Source: an uncultured Alphaproteobacteria bacterium (GTDB taxonomy: Bacteria > Pseudomonadota > Alphaproteobacteria > HIMB59). From it: 64,000 nucleotides of DNA. The translations under genes and the position numbers were made by a program. Positions 51,384-64,000 of this stretch are shown in pieces. The notes beneath the pieces were generated by a model. It worked only from the letters and a program-made list of their open reading frames with translations. It did not search any database and had not been told where the DNA came from. The first letter of the stretch is position 1. Each line of letters opens with the position of its first letter. The stretch is taken from NCBI GenBank assembly GCA_902610415.1, contig CACLVL010000003.1, positions 1 through 64,000 on the forward strand, read 5' to 3'.

Positions 51384-51891
51384 TAAATAAACCCACTCTT
51401 AAATCATTAGCGTGATATATTATTTTTTCTTTGTGTATTATTTGTCCATCTCCATAACCAATTGATAGCCCTTTTTTATTTAAAGATTTTTTTAAACTAA
51501 CTTTATATTCAATTAATTGTTTATCTGGTTTTATTTCTTCAATAAATTTGATTTCCCCAACTCCTAGAGCACGACCTTTTCCAGGGTATCCAAGCCAACC
51601 TAAATAAAAACCTAACATTTGCCATAAAGCGTCAAGACCCAAACAACCTGGCATTATAGGATCCCCTAAAAAATGACACTTAAAGAACCATAAATCAGCA
51701 TTAATATCTAGTTCAGCGGTTATTTCGCCTTTTCCATAGACCCCGCCGTCCTTATTAACTCTGGTTATACGATCAAACATAAGCATGGGTGGAGCGGGCA
51801 GTTGAGCATTCCCTTCTCCAAATAAATTCCCTTTTCCACATTCAATAATCTCTTCATAACTATAACTAGATTGGGGTGTGAATGTTTTCAT
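51376..51891 (-). CDS. fabA: 3-hydroxydecanoyl-ACP dehydratase/isomerase
   Basis: [27 protein letters not shown]. Confidence 0.97.
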   Translation of the reverse strand: MKTFTPQSSYSYEEIIECGKGNLFGEGNAQLPAPPMLMFDRITRVNKDGGVYGKGEITAELDINADLWFFKCHFLGDPIMPGCLGLDALWQMLGFYLGWLGYPGKGRALGVGEIKFIEEIKPDKQLIEYKVSLKKSLNKKGLSIGYGDGQIIHKEKIIYHANDLRVGLFNE

Positions 51892-51892
51892 A

Positions 51893-52663
51893 TTAGTGAG
51901 GACAAACTTTATTATTTAATTGTAGTTTGTTTATGTCTGAAGTCAAAAGGTCTATCAAGCTGATCTCATTCACCAATTGAGTTTTATTTTTTGCAAGTGC
52001 ATATACAATTTTCATACAAGCAAAACTAGTAACAAAGCCTGCAACTGGTCCAATCATAGCACTGTTCAAACAGCGGTGATTCTGATCAGCATACGGAAAA
52101 AGACACTCAAAACATGATGAATTATTTTTTTGATAGTCTTGTGCAAAATAAATGCCTTCTGATGAGTTAATTGAGATAGATACAAAAGATATCTTATTTG
52201 TCTTAGAAAATTTTGAAGAAAATATTTTATTTTGATGGTTATCAGTGCAATCAAATATTAAATCAAATTTAATCTCTGGATTTTCTTCAATAAAAGACTC
52301 AAAATTTATTGAATGCTCTTTTATTATCGTTGTATCATTTACATTTTTAAGTTTATGCTTAGAGATATTTGACTTTGACTTTCCAATATCATTTTGATCA
52401 TAGTTTATTTGACGATGTAAATTCGACTTTTCAATTTTATCATGGTCAATGAGATGTATTTCACCAACTCCAGATCGAACTAGATATTGTGATGCAACAG
52501 TTCCCAAAGCGCCTAACCCAATTATACAAACCTTTTTTTTCGAGATATTAAGTTGTCCTGCCTCATCAATTCCAGGAACTAGAATTTGTCTTCCAAACTC
52601 CTCTATTAGTTTATCAGTTTGTTCCTGTTGACCCAAAACCACCACTTCCTCTCTTTGTAGCAT
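51893..52663 (-). CDS. ThiF/MoeB/HesA-family adenylyltransferase
   Basis: [53 protein letters not shown]. Confidence 0.88.
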   Translation of the reverse strand: MLQREEVVVLGQQEQTDKLIEEFGRQILVPGIDEAGQLNISKKKVCIIGLGALGTVASQYLVRSGVGEIHLIDHDKIEKSNLHRQINYDQNDIGKSKSNISKHKLKNVNDTTIIKEHSINFESFIEENPEIKFDLIFDCTDNHQNKIFSSKFSKTNKISFVSISINSSEGIYFAQDYQKNNSSCFECLFPYADQNHRCLNSAMIGPVAGFVTSFACMKIVYALAKNKTQLVNEISLIDLLTSDINKLQLNNKVCPH

Positions 52664-53057
52664 TTAAATCGCTTACTAATTTAAAATTAACCTTTTCATA
52701 TTTTGATACAACCATTTGTGCGACTCTCATTTTATTTGTAACTTCAAAAACTTTTGATCCGAGATTAATTAAAATTACTTTAATTTCGCCTCTATAGTCT
52801 GAATCAACGGTACCGGGACTATTTAAAACAGTAATTGAGTTTTTTAATGCTAATCCACTTCGAGGTCTGATTTGAACCTCTAGACCATCAGGTATTTCAA
52901 AAATCAACCCTGTCCCAATTAGTTTTGTTTGTTGTGGAGCAATATCAACATTTCCATTTGGTAGGAATGCTCTAATATCCATTCCAGCGCTTGACGAGGT
53001 TTCATAAGCTGGAAGATCAACACTGTCATCTATTTTTTTTACTTTAATATCAACCAT
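52614..53057 (-). CDS. dut: dUTP diphosphatase
   Basis: SSAGMDIRA; RPRSGLALKNSI; GTVDSDYRGEI; C-terminal [10 protein letters not shown]. Confidence 0.96.
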   Translation of the reverse strand: MVDIKVKKIDDSVDLPAYETSSSAGMDIRAFLPNGNVDIAPQQTKLIGTGLIFEIPDGLEVQIRPRSGLALKNSITVLNSPGTVDSDYRGEIKVILINLGSKVFEVTNKMRVAQMVVSKYEKVNFKLVSDLNATKRGSGGFGSTGTN

Positions 53058-53058
53058 A

Positions 53059-53697
53059 TCAGGCTTTAATATTTTTAAGATATTTAACTATTTTATCAGC
53101 AAAAATTGTTTTGCTAACACTACCTATTTTTAATGAGGCACCCGATCTCCCAATCAAAATACCATTGTTATAGTTAGTATTAAAAATTTTATTTTTAGGT
53201 GTTGGATAGTTTAAAACAATAAAATCACAATTTTTGTTCAATAGCTTTTTTTTTGCATTCTGCAATACATTGTCAGTTTCATAAGCAAATCCAATTGTAA
53301 TTTTAGGTTTATTTTTTCCAGTCGACATTGATTTTAAAATATCAGGATTGTTAATCAGTTTTAAAGATAAGCCATTATTTTTTTTGATTTTCACTTTACT
53401 ATATTTTTCAACTTTATAGTCACTAACCGCTGCATTAAAAATTCCTAAATCTACTGATTTATATTTTTTTGCTTCTTTTAACATATCTTTAGCACTAGAA
53501 GTAAAAATATACTTAACATTTTTTGAAACTATTTGTTTAACTTGAATATATCCATGTAAACAAATAATTTTATAATTAGATTTTAAAAGACTTTTTATTA
53601 AGGCCATACCTTGTCGACCCGATGACTCATTAGAGATATATCTTACCGGATCAATATATTCTCGAGTAGACCCAATGGTTATTAATGCTTTTTTCAC
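53059..53697 (-). CDS. coaB: Phosphopantothenate--cysteine ligase domain (CoaB)
   Basis: ITIGSTREYIDPVRYISNESSGRQG; GTG start immediately after the coaC stop. Confidence 0.85.
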   Translation of the reverse strand: MKKALITIGSTREYIDPVRYISNESSGRQGMALIKSLLKSNYKIICLHGYIQVKQIVSKNVKYIFTSSAKDMLKEAKKYKSVDLGIFNAAVSDYKVEKYSKVKIKKNNGLSLKLINNPDILKSMSTGKNKPKITIGFAYETDNVLQNAKKKLLNKNCDFIVLNYPTPKNKIFNTNYNNGILIGRSGASLKIGSVSKTIFADKIVKYLKNIKA

Positions 53698-54216
53698 TTA
53701 TTTAAGTTGATTTAGTATTTCGCCAGGGTCAACTAATCGACCGCTTCCATATTCACCACAGGCTAAAGAGCCGTCATCAGGCCCAATAAACTGATGACCA
53801 ATTTTCTTTAAATAGTCCACATTATTTTGAATAATCGGGTTAGCCCACATTTCTTTGTTCATAGCAGGAGCAAAATATATAGGTTTGTTTGCTGCAATCA
53901 TACACGTCAACGTAAGATCATCACAAAAACCCTTTGCAAATTTAGAAATAATGTTAGCTGTTGCAGGGTAAACAATAATATGAGAATTATCTCGAGCTAG
54001 TTTTATATGTCCAATTTTTTTTTCCATATCTAAGTCAAAAAGTTCAGAATAAACTTGTTTATTACAAATTGTTTCAAGTAATAATTTAGAAATAAATTCA
54101 AATGTGTTTTTTGTTGCAATAACTTCATAGTCAATTGATTTTTTTTGGCATTCACGAATTAAATCTAAAGACTTGTAGCAGCCAACACTTCCCGTAATAA
54201 TAATTAATATTTTCAT
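53698..54216 (-). CDS. coaC: Phosphopantothenoylcysteine decarboxylase domain (CoaC)
   Basis: ITGSVGCYKSLDLIREC; PAMNKEMW; CGEYGSGRLVDPGEI. Confidence 0.88.
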   Translation of the reverse strand: MKILIIITGSVGCYKSLDLIRECQKKSIDYEVIATKNTFEFISKLLLETICNKQVYSELFDLDMEKKIGHIKLARDNSHIIVYPATANIISKFAKGFCDDLTLTCMIAANKPIYFAPAMNKEMWANPIIQNNVDYLKKIGHQFIGPDDGSLACGEYGSGRLVDPGEILNQLK

Positions 54217-54914
54217 TTTTTCTGCAATATATATATGCTGTTCGCTCCAGAAATGAAATCAATAGTTTTAACATGAGAAAAACCAATATTTTTCAGCTCA
54301 TTCACAAGACTAATTTGAGAGGGAAAAGAAATAATACTCTCGGCTAAGTATTTATAACTATGTCTATCATGAGCAACGATACTCCCAGTAAAAGGCAAAA
54401 CATATTTTAAAAAGTTTTTATATGGTTTATTAATTAAATCTCTTTTTGGTATGCCAAATTCCATAATTAAAAAATAACCATTTTGTTTTAAGCATCTATA
54501 GATCTCACTAAAGCCATCTTTTCGATTTTCAAAATTTCTAACACCGTAAGTACAAGTTATCGTTTGAAAAAAATTTTTCCTGTATGGTAGGTTTTCTGCA
54601 TATCCTACTTGGTAATTAATATTTTTAGATTTATTTTTTTTTCGAGATATATTGTGCATTTCAGAGACAGGATCTATTGCATAAAGATTTTTTGTTATAG
54701 GTAGTAAATTGAAGATATCCCCACTACCACTTGCTATATCTAAAATTTTTTCATTAGCGTTATGTTTAGATGAGACAAGATCTACAAAATATTTTTTCCA
54801 AAGCCTATGTATGCCTAGACTCATTATATCATTCATTAAGTCATATTTTGCATGAGATACATTTTCAAAAATATCTGTAATATTATATTGATTTGAACTA
54901 TTTTTAGACATCAT
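54213..54914 (-). CDS. ubiE: Ubiquinone/menaquinone methyltransferase
   Basis: FENVSHAKYDLMNDIMSLGIHRLWKKYFV; ILDIASGSGD; start set at 54914 or 54911 rather than the ORF-track start. Confidence 0.92.
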   Translation of the reverse strand: MMSKNSSNQYNITDIFENVSHAKYDLMNDIMSLGIHRLWKKYFVDLVSSKHNANEKILDIASGSGDIFNLLPITKNLYAIDPVSEMHNISRKKNKSKNINYQVGYAENLPYRKNFFQTITCTYGVRNFENRKDGFSEIYRCLKQNGYFLIMEFGIPKRDLINKPYKNFLKYVLPFTGSIVAHDRHSYKYLAESIISFPSQISLVNELKNIGFSHVKTIDFISGANSIYILQKK

Positions 54915-55731
54915 GCCTGAATTACCTGAAGTAGAAACTACAATAAGATATTTAACCTCAAAAGTTAAAGGAAAAAAAATTATTTCCATAAGTAAGTCAC
55001 AAAAAAAATTAAGAAAAAGTTTAAACTTTAAAGATCTTGAGTCTATATCTAAGAGAAAAATTATATCTGTAAAACGTTTTGCAAAATATATCGTTATAAG
55101 ACTGGATAATGATAATTATTTGATAGTTCATTTAGGTATGAGTGGAAGATTAAAGTTTTATTTAAATGAAAATTATAAAAAAGAGAAACACGATCACGTC
55201 GTTCTTCAATTTGATAAATTTAAAATAGTCTTCAATGATCCTCGTCGGTTTGGTATGTTTTTTAGACTTGAAGAAATAAAAGAGGTAGAAATTTTTTTTA
55301 AAAATTATGGCACTGATATATTAGTTAATAAGGTAAAGATTAAAGAAATATATAATAAATTTATTAGCAAAAAAGTATCTTTGAAACAGGCTTTGCTCAA
55401 TCAAAGTTTGATAGTAGGAATTGGAAACATTTATGCAAACGAGGCACTTTTTCATTCAAGATTAAGCCCTCTAAGGCTTACGAACTCTCTTAATTTATCA
55501 GAATTGACTCAGCTAATAAGCTCTTGCAAATTCGTATTAAAGTTATCTTTAAAGAACGGAGGCTCATCTATAAATGATTACAAATCTCCAGATGGAACAC
55601 TAGGAAGTTTCCAGAGTTTGTTTAAGGTTTACCAAAAGAAACATGTAATTTATAAAAAAAAATCCTATAAAATAAAAAAAATCATTCAAAATGGTCGTTC
55701 GACCTTTTTTTCACCTGCTTTACAAAAATAA
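54913..55731 (+). CDS. mutM: Formamidopyrimidine-DNA glycosylase
   Basis: MPELPEVETTIRYL N-terminus; NPxR-like DPRRFGMF; C-terminal region ends without the usual zinc-finger cysteines being evident. Confidence 0.92.
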   Translation: MPELPEVETTIRYLTSKVKGKKIISISKSQKKLRKSLNFKDLESISKRKIISVKRFAKYIVIRLDNDNYLIVHLGMSGRLKFYLNENYKKEKHDHVVLQFDKFKIVFNDPRRFGMFFRLEEIKEVEIFFKNYGTDILVNKVKIKEIYNKFISKKVSLKQALLNQSLIVGIGNIYANEALFHSRLSPLRLTNSLNLSELTQLISSCKFVLKLSLKNGGSSINDYKSPDGTLGSFQSLFKVYQKKHVIYKKKSYKIKKIIQNGRSTFFSPALQK

Positions 55732-55790
55732 AAAAATCTATATAAGTTATTAACGTTATTAAACGAACAACCTGTTAACAATATTTTTAT

Positions 55791-56057
55791 ATGCCACAAC
55801 ATAAATCAGCAAAAAAAAGACTTCGTCAATCTGATAGAAAAAAAACTGTAAACAAAGCAGTAAAATCTAATGTTTCAACCCAATTGAAAGCAATTGATAA
55901 GCTTATCAAAGATAAAAAAGTAGATGAATCAATGGAAAAATTAAAAATGGTCATGTCTGTTTTGCATAAGTCTACTAAGAAGAAAATTATGCATCTTAAT
56001 AAAGCCTCAAGAACTATTTCCAAACTCCAAAAAGATATTTCTGCAATCTCTAAATAA
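55791..56057 (+). CDS. rpsT: 30S ribosomal protein S20
   Basis: MPQHKSAKKRLRQSDRK...KKIMHLNKASRTISKL. Confidence 0.93.
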   Translation: MPQHKSAKKRLRQSDRKKTVNKAVKSNVSTQLKAIDKLIKDKKVDESMEKLKMVMSVLHKSTKKKIMHLNKASRTISKLQKDISAISK

Positions 56058-56163
56058 TTCTTTTTTTCAAGATATTTTTTTTAAAAAAAACCTTTTTTTT
56101 TATTCTTCTTTTTTAACTTTTCATGTTTAAATATGGCTGCGTTTAGAGGAAGGAATATAGATA

Positions 56164-57531
56164 GTGGAAGACGAACTGCATCAAGGTGGCATAGATGTGT
56201 CCTGGTCCAAGATAACATCCGAATTAAAAAAGTCTCTAGACAAAGATACCTTCCAAAATTGGATTAAACCAATTTATTTTGAGTCTCATATAGATACCTC
56301 TCTCACTCTTTCAGTTCCAACAAGATTTTTACGTGATTGGATAATAAAAAACTATGCCTCAGTCATCAAAAAAGCTTATATGGATCAAGGCCATAGTATT
56401 GATAAACTAGCTATACTCGTAAAAGAGAATAATGACCGTATTATTCCTGGCACAGAAGTAATCTATGAAGATAAAGATGATGATGAAGACACATATTATG
56501 ATGACATCTCTGCGCCATTAGATCCAAAATTTACTTTTGATAATTTTATTGTTGGAAAACCCAATGAGCTAGCATATGCAGCTGCGCAACGAGTTGCGCA
56601 ATCAGAGGTAGTAAGTTTTAACCCATTATTTTTGTATGGAGGCGTTGGTTTAGGTAAAACACATTTAATGCATGCAGTAGCTTGGAACATAAAAAAAAGA
56701 AATCCAAAAAAAAATGTTGTTTATTTAACCGCAGAAAAATTTATGTATCAATTTATCAAAGCCCTCAGGTTTAAAAATATTATGAGCTTTAAAGAACAGT
56801 TCAGATCAGTAGATGTTCTTATGATAGATGATGTGCAATTTATTATTGGTAAAGACAATACCCAAGAGGAATTTTTCCATACTTTTAACACTTTAATTGA
56901 CAAAAAAAGACAAATTATTATTTCAGCAGATAAATCACCTGCAGATCTTGACGGCTTAGAGGATAGATTAAAATCTAGATTAGGCTGGGGATTAGTTGCT
57001 GATATACACCCTTTAACCTACGAGTTACGATTAGGTATCCTTCAAGCAAAGGCTGAGCAAAAATCTTTACAGCTAAAACAAGAAGTAATGGAATTTTTAG
57101 CAAATAAAATTACAAATAATGTCAGAGAAATGGAAGGTGCTTTAAATAGATTGGCTGTTCATGCATCAATTCAGGACTCCGAAATATCTGTTGACCTTGT
57201 GAAAGATGTATTAAAAGATTTACTTAGAACTAACTCTAGAAAAATTACAATTGATGAAATCCAAAAGAAAGTTGTTGAGCATTACAATATTAAACTATCA
57301 GATATGCATTCTCCCAGAAGATCAAGATCTGTTGCGCGTCCAAGACAGGTAGCTATGTATTTAGCAAAATCAATTACAACCAGATCTTTACCTGAAATTG
57401 GTAGAAAATTTGGTGGCAGAGATCACACTACCGTTATCCATGCTATTAAGACTATTGAAGAAATTATGGTCAATGACCCTAACTTAGCAGAAGATATTGA
57501 ACTTTTGACTAGAATATTGCAAACTTCCTAA
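56164..57531 (+). CDS. dnaA: Chromosomal replication initiator DnaA
   Basis: FNPLFLYGGVGLGKTHLMHAV; LMIDDVQF; GRKFGGRDHTTVIHA; GTG start. Confidence 0.97.
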   Translation: MEDELHQGGIDVSWSKITSELKKSLDKDTFQNWIKPIYFESHIDTSLTLSVPTRFLRDWIIKNYASVIKKAYMDQGHSIDKLAILVKENNDRIIPGTEVIYEDKDDDEDTYYDDISAPLDPKFTFDNFIVGKPNELAYAAAQRVAQSEVVSFNPLFLYGGVGLGKTHLMHAVAWNIKKRNPKKNVVYLTAEKFMYQFIKALRFKNIMSFKEQFRSVDVLMIDDVQFIIGKDNTQEEFFHTFNTLIDKKRQIIISADKSPADLDGLEDRLKSRLGWGLVADIHPLTYELRLGILQAKAEQKSLQLKQEVMEFLANKITNNVREMEGALNRLAVHASIQDSEISVDLVKDVLKDLLRTNSRKITIDEIQKKVVEHYNIKLSDMHSPRRSRSVARPRQVAMYLAKSITTRSLPEIGRKFGGRDHTTVIHAIKTIEEIMVNDPNLAEDIELLTRILQTS

Positions 57532-58641
57532 ATGGATTTTAGAGTTAGTCGAGAGGCTTTTTTAAGAGTTTTAACTCATGTTAGTTCAATTGTTGATAGT
57601 AGATCGACTATTCCCATTTTATCCAATATTTATATTAAATGTGATAATAACCAAATTGAAATAAGATCAACAGATATGGACATCTCTATTCGAGAGTTTG
57701 TTTCAACTGACTCTTCAAAAAATGGTGAAGCAACGGTTAACTCAAGAATACTTACTGATATAATTCGTAAAACAAAAAAAAACTCTATTGTAAAATGTAA
57801 ATTAGAGGGAAACAGATTAATAATAAATTCTGATAACTCTGTTTTCGAATTAAATGCATTAACAGCAGACGAGTTCCCAAAGTTTGTACCGTTAGACCCA
57901 ATAAACTCTTTCGAGCTATCTATACCTCAGATTAAAAGACTCTTTAATAAAACAAAATTTGCAATATCTGCCGAAGAGACAAGATATTATCTCAATGGTA
58001 TTTACTTTCATACTGTAACCAATGGAGCAAATTCCACTTTAAGATGCGTTGCTACTGATGGTCATAGATTAGCTAAGACAGAGTTAGATCTAGCAAATGT
58101 AATTAATATATCAGGCATCATTCTCCCAAGAAAATTTATACTTCAGTTAGATCGTATGTTAGGGGACTTTGAAGGTAAGGTAAAAATAACATGCACAGAT
58201 ACTCAGGTAAGCTTAGAAGCAGACAATTTCATAATAATAAGTAAGCTTATCGATGGAACTTTCCCAGATTACGAAAAAGTAATACCTGTATCTAATGACA
58301 AATTACTGCAAGTTGAAGCAGAACCATTTTTTAATGCTATTGATAGAGTCTCGACTGTAAATCAAGACAAAACACCCACAGTTAAATTACAATTTGAAAA
58401 TAATAGTATTAAGATTATGGCTACTAGCACCGATAGCAACAAAGGAGACGAAGAGGTTGCAGCAAACTACGCTGCTGAGGGTTTAGAAATACTTTTTAAT
58501 TCAAAATATATTTTGGATTTACAAGATGTGATTGAAGGAGATACTATGATCTTAGAGTTACTCAACCAATCATCGCCAGTCATAGTAAAGGACCCTAAAG
58601 ATTCAACAAGTTTATATATTTTAATGCCAATGAGAATTTAA
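57532..58641 (+). CDS. dnaN: DNA polymerase III beta sliding clamp
   Basis: Clamp length and C-terminal LYILMPMRI; directly after dnaA. Confidence 0.96.
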   Translation: MDFRVSREAFLRVLTHVSSIVDSRSTIPILSNIYIKCDNNQIEIRSTDMDISIREFVSTDSSKNGEATVNSRILTDIIRKTKKNSIVKCKLEGNRLIINSDNSVFELNALTADEFPKFVPLDPINSFELSIPQIKRLFNKTKFAISAEETRYYLNGIYFHTVTNGANSTLRCVATDGHRLAKTELDLANVINISGIILPRKFILQLDRMLGDFEGKVKITCTDTQVSLEADNFIIISKLIDGTFPDYEKVIPVSNDKLLQVEAEPFFNAIDRVSTVNQDKTPTVKLQFENNSIKIMATSTDSNKGDEEVAANYAAEGLEILFNSKYILDLQDVIEGDTMILELLNQSSPVIVKDPKDSTSLYILMPMRI

Positions 58642-62177
<3,536 letters not shown>

Positions 62178-63422
62178 TTGGATAATCAAAAAAACTCCCT
62201 TTTCGTTAATTCTTCCGACTTTCTAATCATACGTGCTATTGCTTTTGGTGGTCAGGCCACTACTTTATCAATTACACAATATTTTTTTGAGATTTCAAAA
62301 ATAGTTGCAACTGCATCATGGATTATAGCTTTTGTATTGATGGCTAGTATCGTCTTAGGTTTTTACTTAAACAAAGGTGATAAAATTATTTCAGAAAAAC
62401 AAGTCTTCATATTTTTATGTTTTGATATTATACAAATTTCGAGTTTAATTGCTTTGAACGGTGGACACACTAATCCATTCATATTTATCATCCTAGCTCC
62501 TATTGCTATTGCAGCATCATATCTAGCGATAGAGAGAATAATTATTATTTTAAGTTTGGCGTTAGTTTGCTTTGCCTTAATATTTAATTTCTTTATTGCT
62601 CTTCCTCCATCTGTTCATCCCAATATTAATTTTACATATAGTTTAGCTATTATGATTTCTCTTTTTATAAGCAGTATCTTTTTAGTTTTCTATCTTTATT
62701 ACTTTTCTCTAAACTACAAAAACACTCAAAAAGCATATGAATTAGCAAGCAAGCAACTTCAAAATGAAAAAGAACTTTTAAAAGTAGGTGGATTAGCAGC
62801 AGCAGCTGTTCATGAACTAGGCACACCATTGAATACAATAAACCTAATTGTTGGAGACTTTAATCAAGATAAAAAACTAAAAGATGGTTATGGAAAAGAT
62901 ATTAAAACTTTATTATTAGAATTAGATAGATGTAAGGCAATACTTAAAGAACTTTCAACAAATCCAGAGTCAACAGAACTCTCCTCTGAAATAACTAATA
63001 TGTCATTAGATGCTTATACACAATCTTTATGCGAACAATTTTCAAACAATTATCGCGCAGTAAATTTAGATTTTAGATCGGATGAAAATTCTAAAAATAT
63101 TAATATTAAAATTACACCTGAGCTTAATATAGCTATGAATAATATAATCAAAAATGCAATTAGTTTTGCTTATAAAGAAATATTAATAATTTCAGAAACT
63201 TCAACAAATACGTATTCTATCAAAATCCGTGATGACGGCCCAGGTTTTGATAAAAAGTTTATAGCTAATTTTGGAAAACCATTCTATTCTAGCAGGCCTG
63301 AAAAAGGGGTAAATATGGGCCTTGGTTTATTCATAACAAAACAAATGATTGAAAATCTAAATGGTGAAATATCAGTACAAAGTAATAATGGAGCAGAAGT
63401 AACTTTAACATGGCAGATTTAG
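62178..63422 (+). CDS. regB: RegB/PrrB-type redox sensor histidine kinase
   Basis: Six-TM N-terminus with GGHTNPF (quinone-site GGxxNPF), H-box AAAAVHELGTPLNTI, Cys in LDRCKAILKEL. Confidence 0.9.
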   Translation: MDNQKNSLFVNSSDFLIIRAIAFGGQATTLSITQYFFEISKIVATASWIIAFVLMASIVLGFYLNKGDKIISEKQVFIFLCFDIIQISSLIALNGGHTNPFIFIILAPIAIAASYLAIERIIIILSLALVCFALIFNFFIALPPSVHPNINFTYSLAIMISLFISSIFLVFYLYYFSLNYKNTQKAYELASKQLQNEKELLKVGGLAAAAVHELGTPLNTINLIVGDFNQDKKLKDGYGKDIKTLLLELDRCKAILKELSTNPESTELSSEITNMSLDAYTQSLCEQFSNNYRAVNLDFRSDENSKNINIKITPELNIAMNNIIKNAISFAYKEILIISETSTNTYSIKIRDDGPGFDKKFIANFGKPFYSSRPEKGVNMGLGLFITKQMIENLNGEISVQSNNGAEVTLTWQI

Positions 63423-63970
63423 AACAAAACGCATTAACAAAAGACAAAACTCTCTTTATTATTGAAGACGATAAGCCTTTTCGAGAGCGATTAACCACCT
63501 CTTTTCAACGAAAAGATTTCACTGTAACGGCAGCAGCATCTAAAAAAGAGGCATTAGACGTTTTATCAGGCAATAACTTTAATTACGCCATCGTTGACCT
63601 ACGTTTAGGAGATGGCTCAGGACTCGATGTTATTAAAGTAATAAAAGAGCGAAACCCAGAGTGTCGGACAGTTATGTTAACTAGTTACGGCAACATAGCA
63701 ACAGCAGTGTCATCAGTAAAATTAGGCGCTGATGATTATTTAACGAAGCCTGCTAATATTGATGATATTGAAAAATCACTAATGTCCTCAACAACCACAT
63801 CTCTACCCCCACCCCCTGAAAACCCAATGTCCGCAGATAGAATAAGATGGGAACATATACAAAGAGTTTTTACTCAGTGTAATCGTAATGTTTCTGAAAC
63901 AGCAAGAAGATTAAAAATGCATCGAAGAACTCTTCAAAGAATTCTAAATAAGCACGCTCCTAAAGAATAG
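63410..63970 (+). CDS. regA: RegA/PrrA-type response regulator
   Basis: Receiver domain (AIVDLRLGDGSGLDVI, LTSYG) and Fis-type HTH RIRWEHIQRVFTQCNRNVSETARRLKMHRRTLQRILNK. Confidence 0.94.
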   Translation: MADLEQNALTKDKTLFIIEDDKPFRERLTTSFQRKDFTVTAAASKKEALDVLSGNNFNYAIVDLRLGDGSGLDVIKVIKERNPECRTVMLTSYGNIATAVSSVKLGADDYLTKPANIDDIEKSLMSSTTTSLPPPPENPMSADRIRWEHIQRVFTQCNRNVSETARRLKMHRRTLQRILNKHAPKE

Positions 63971-64000
63971 TATATACCTTCAATCTTTGTTATTCTGCCT

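Overview
AT-rich, densely packed 64 kb chromosomal window that looks like a streamlined marine alphaproteobacterium; this lineage is inferred from gene content and order, with no 16S present. Nearly all of it is coding. I see no rRNA, tRNA, CRISPR array, transposase or phage gene. Main blocks: (1) sulfur-amino-acid enzymes, a tungstate-type ABC transporter (TupABC), cytochrome b561, cytochrome c' and a rhodanese; (2) dapB, nth, pyruvate carboxylase and ispH; (3) a photoheterotrophy island (blh-crtY-crtB-crtI, proteorhodopsin with a blue-tuning Gln, a small membrane ORF, crtE-type prenyl synthase); (4) msrA, tsaB, nfuA, trpS, glnD; (5) a phosphate block (DUF47-pit, pstSCAB-phoU) followed by a SET-domain gene; (6) rimI-miaB-phoH-ybeY-corC-lnt-trmB-nusA-infB-rbfA-truB-rpsO-pnp, with no rimP or ylxR; (7) fabA-fabB-fabI plus two mini-lipoprotein genes missing from the ORF track; (8) dut, a coaBC split by an in-frame stop, and ubiE/mutM with overlapping start codons; (9) the dnaA-dnaN-recF-gyrB region followed by regB-regA. 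I did not find a clearly new multi-gene system. The best leads are the coupled tandem mini-lipoproteins, the split coaBC, the nusA leader hairpin without rimP, the SET-domain gene, and the proteorhodopsin leader with its neighbouring small membrane protein.
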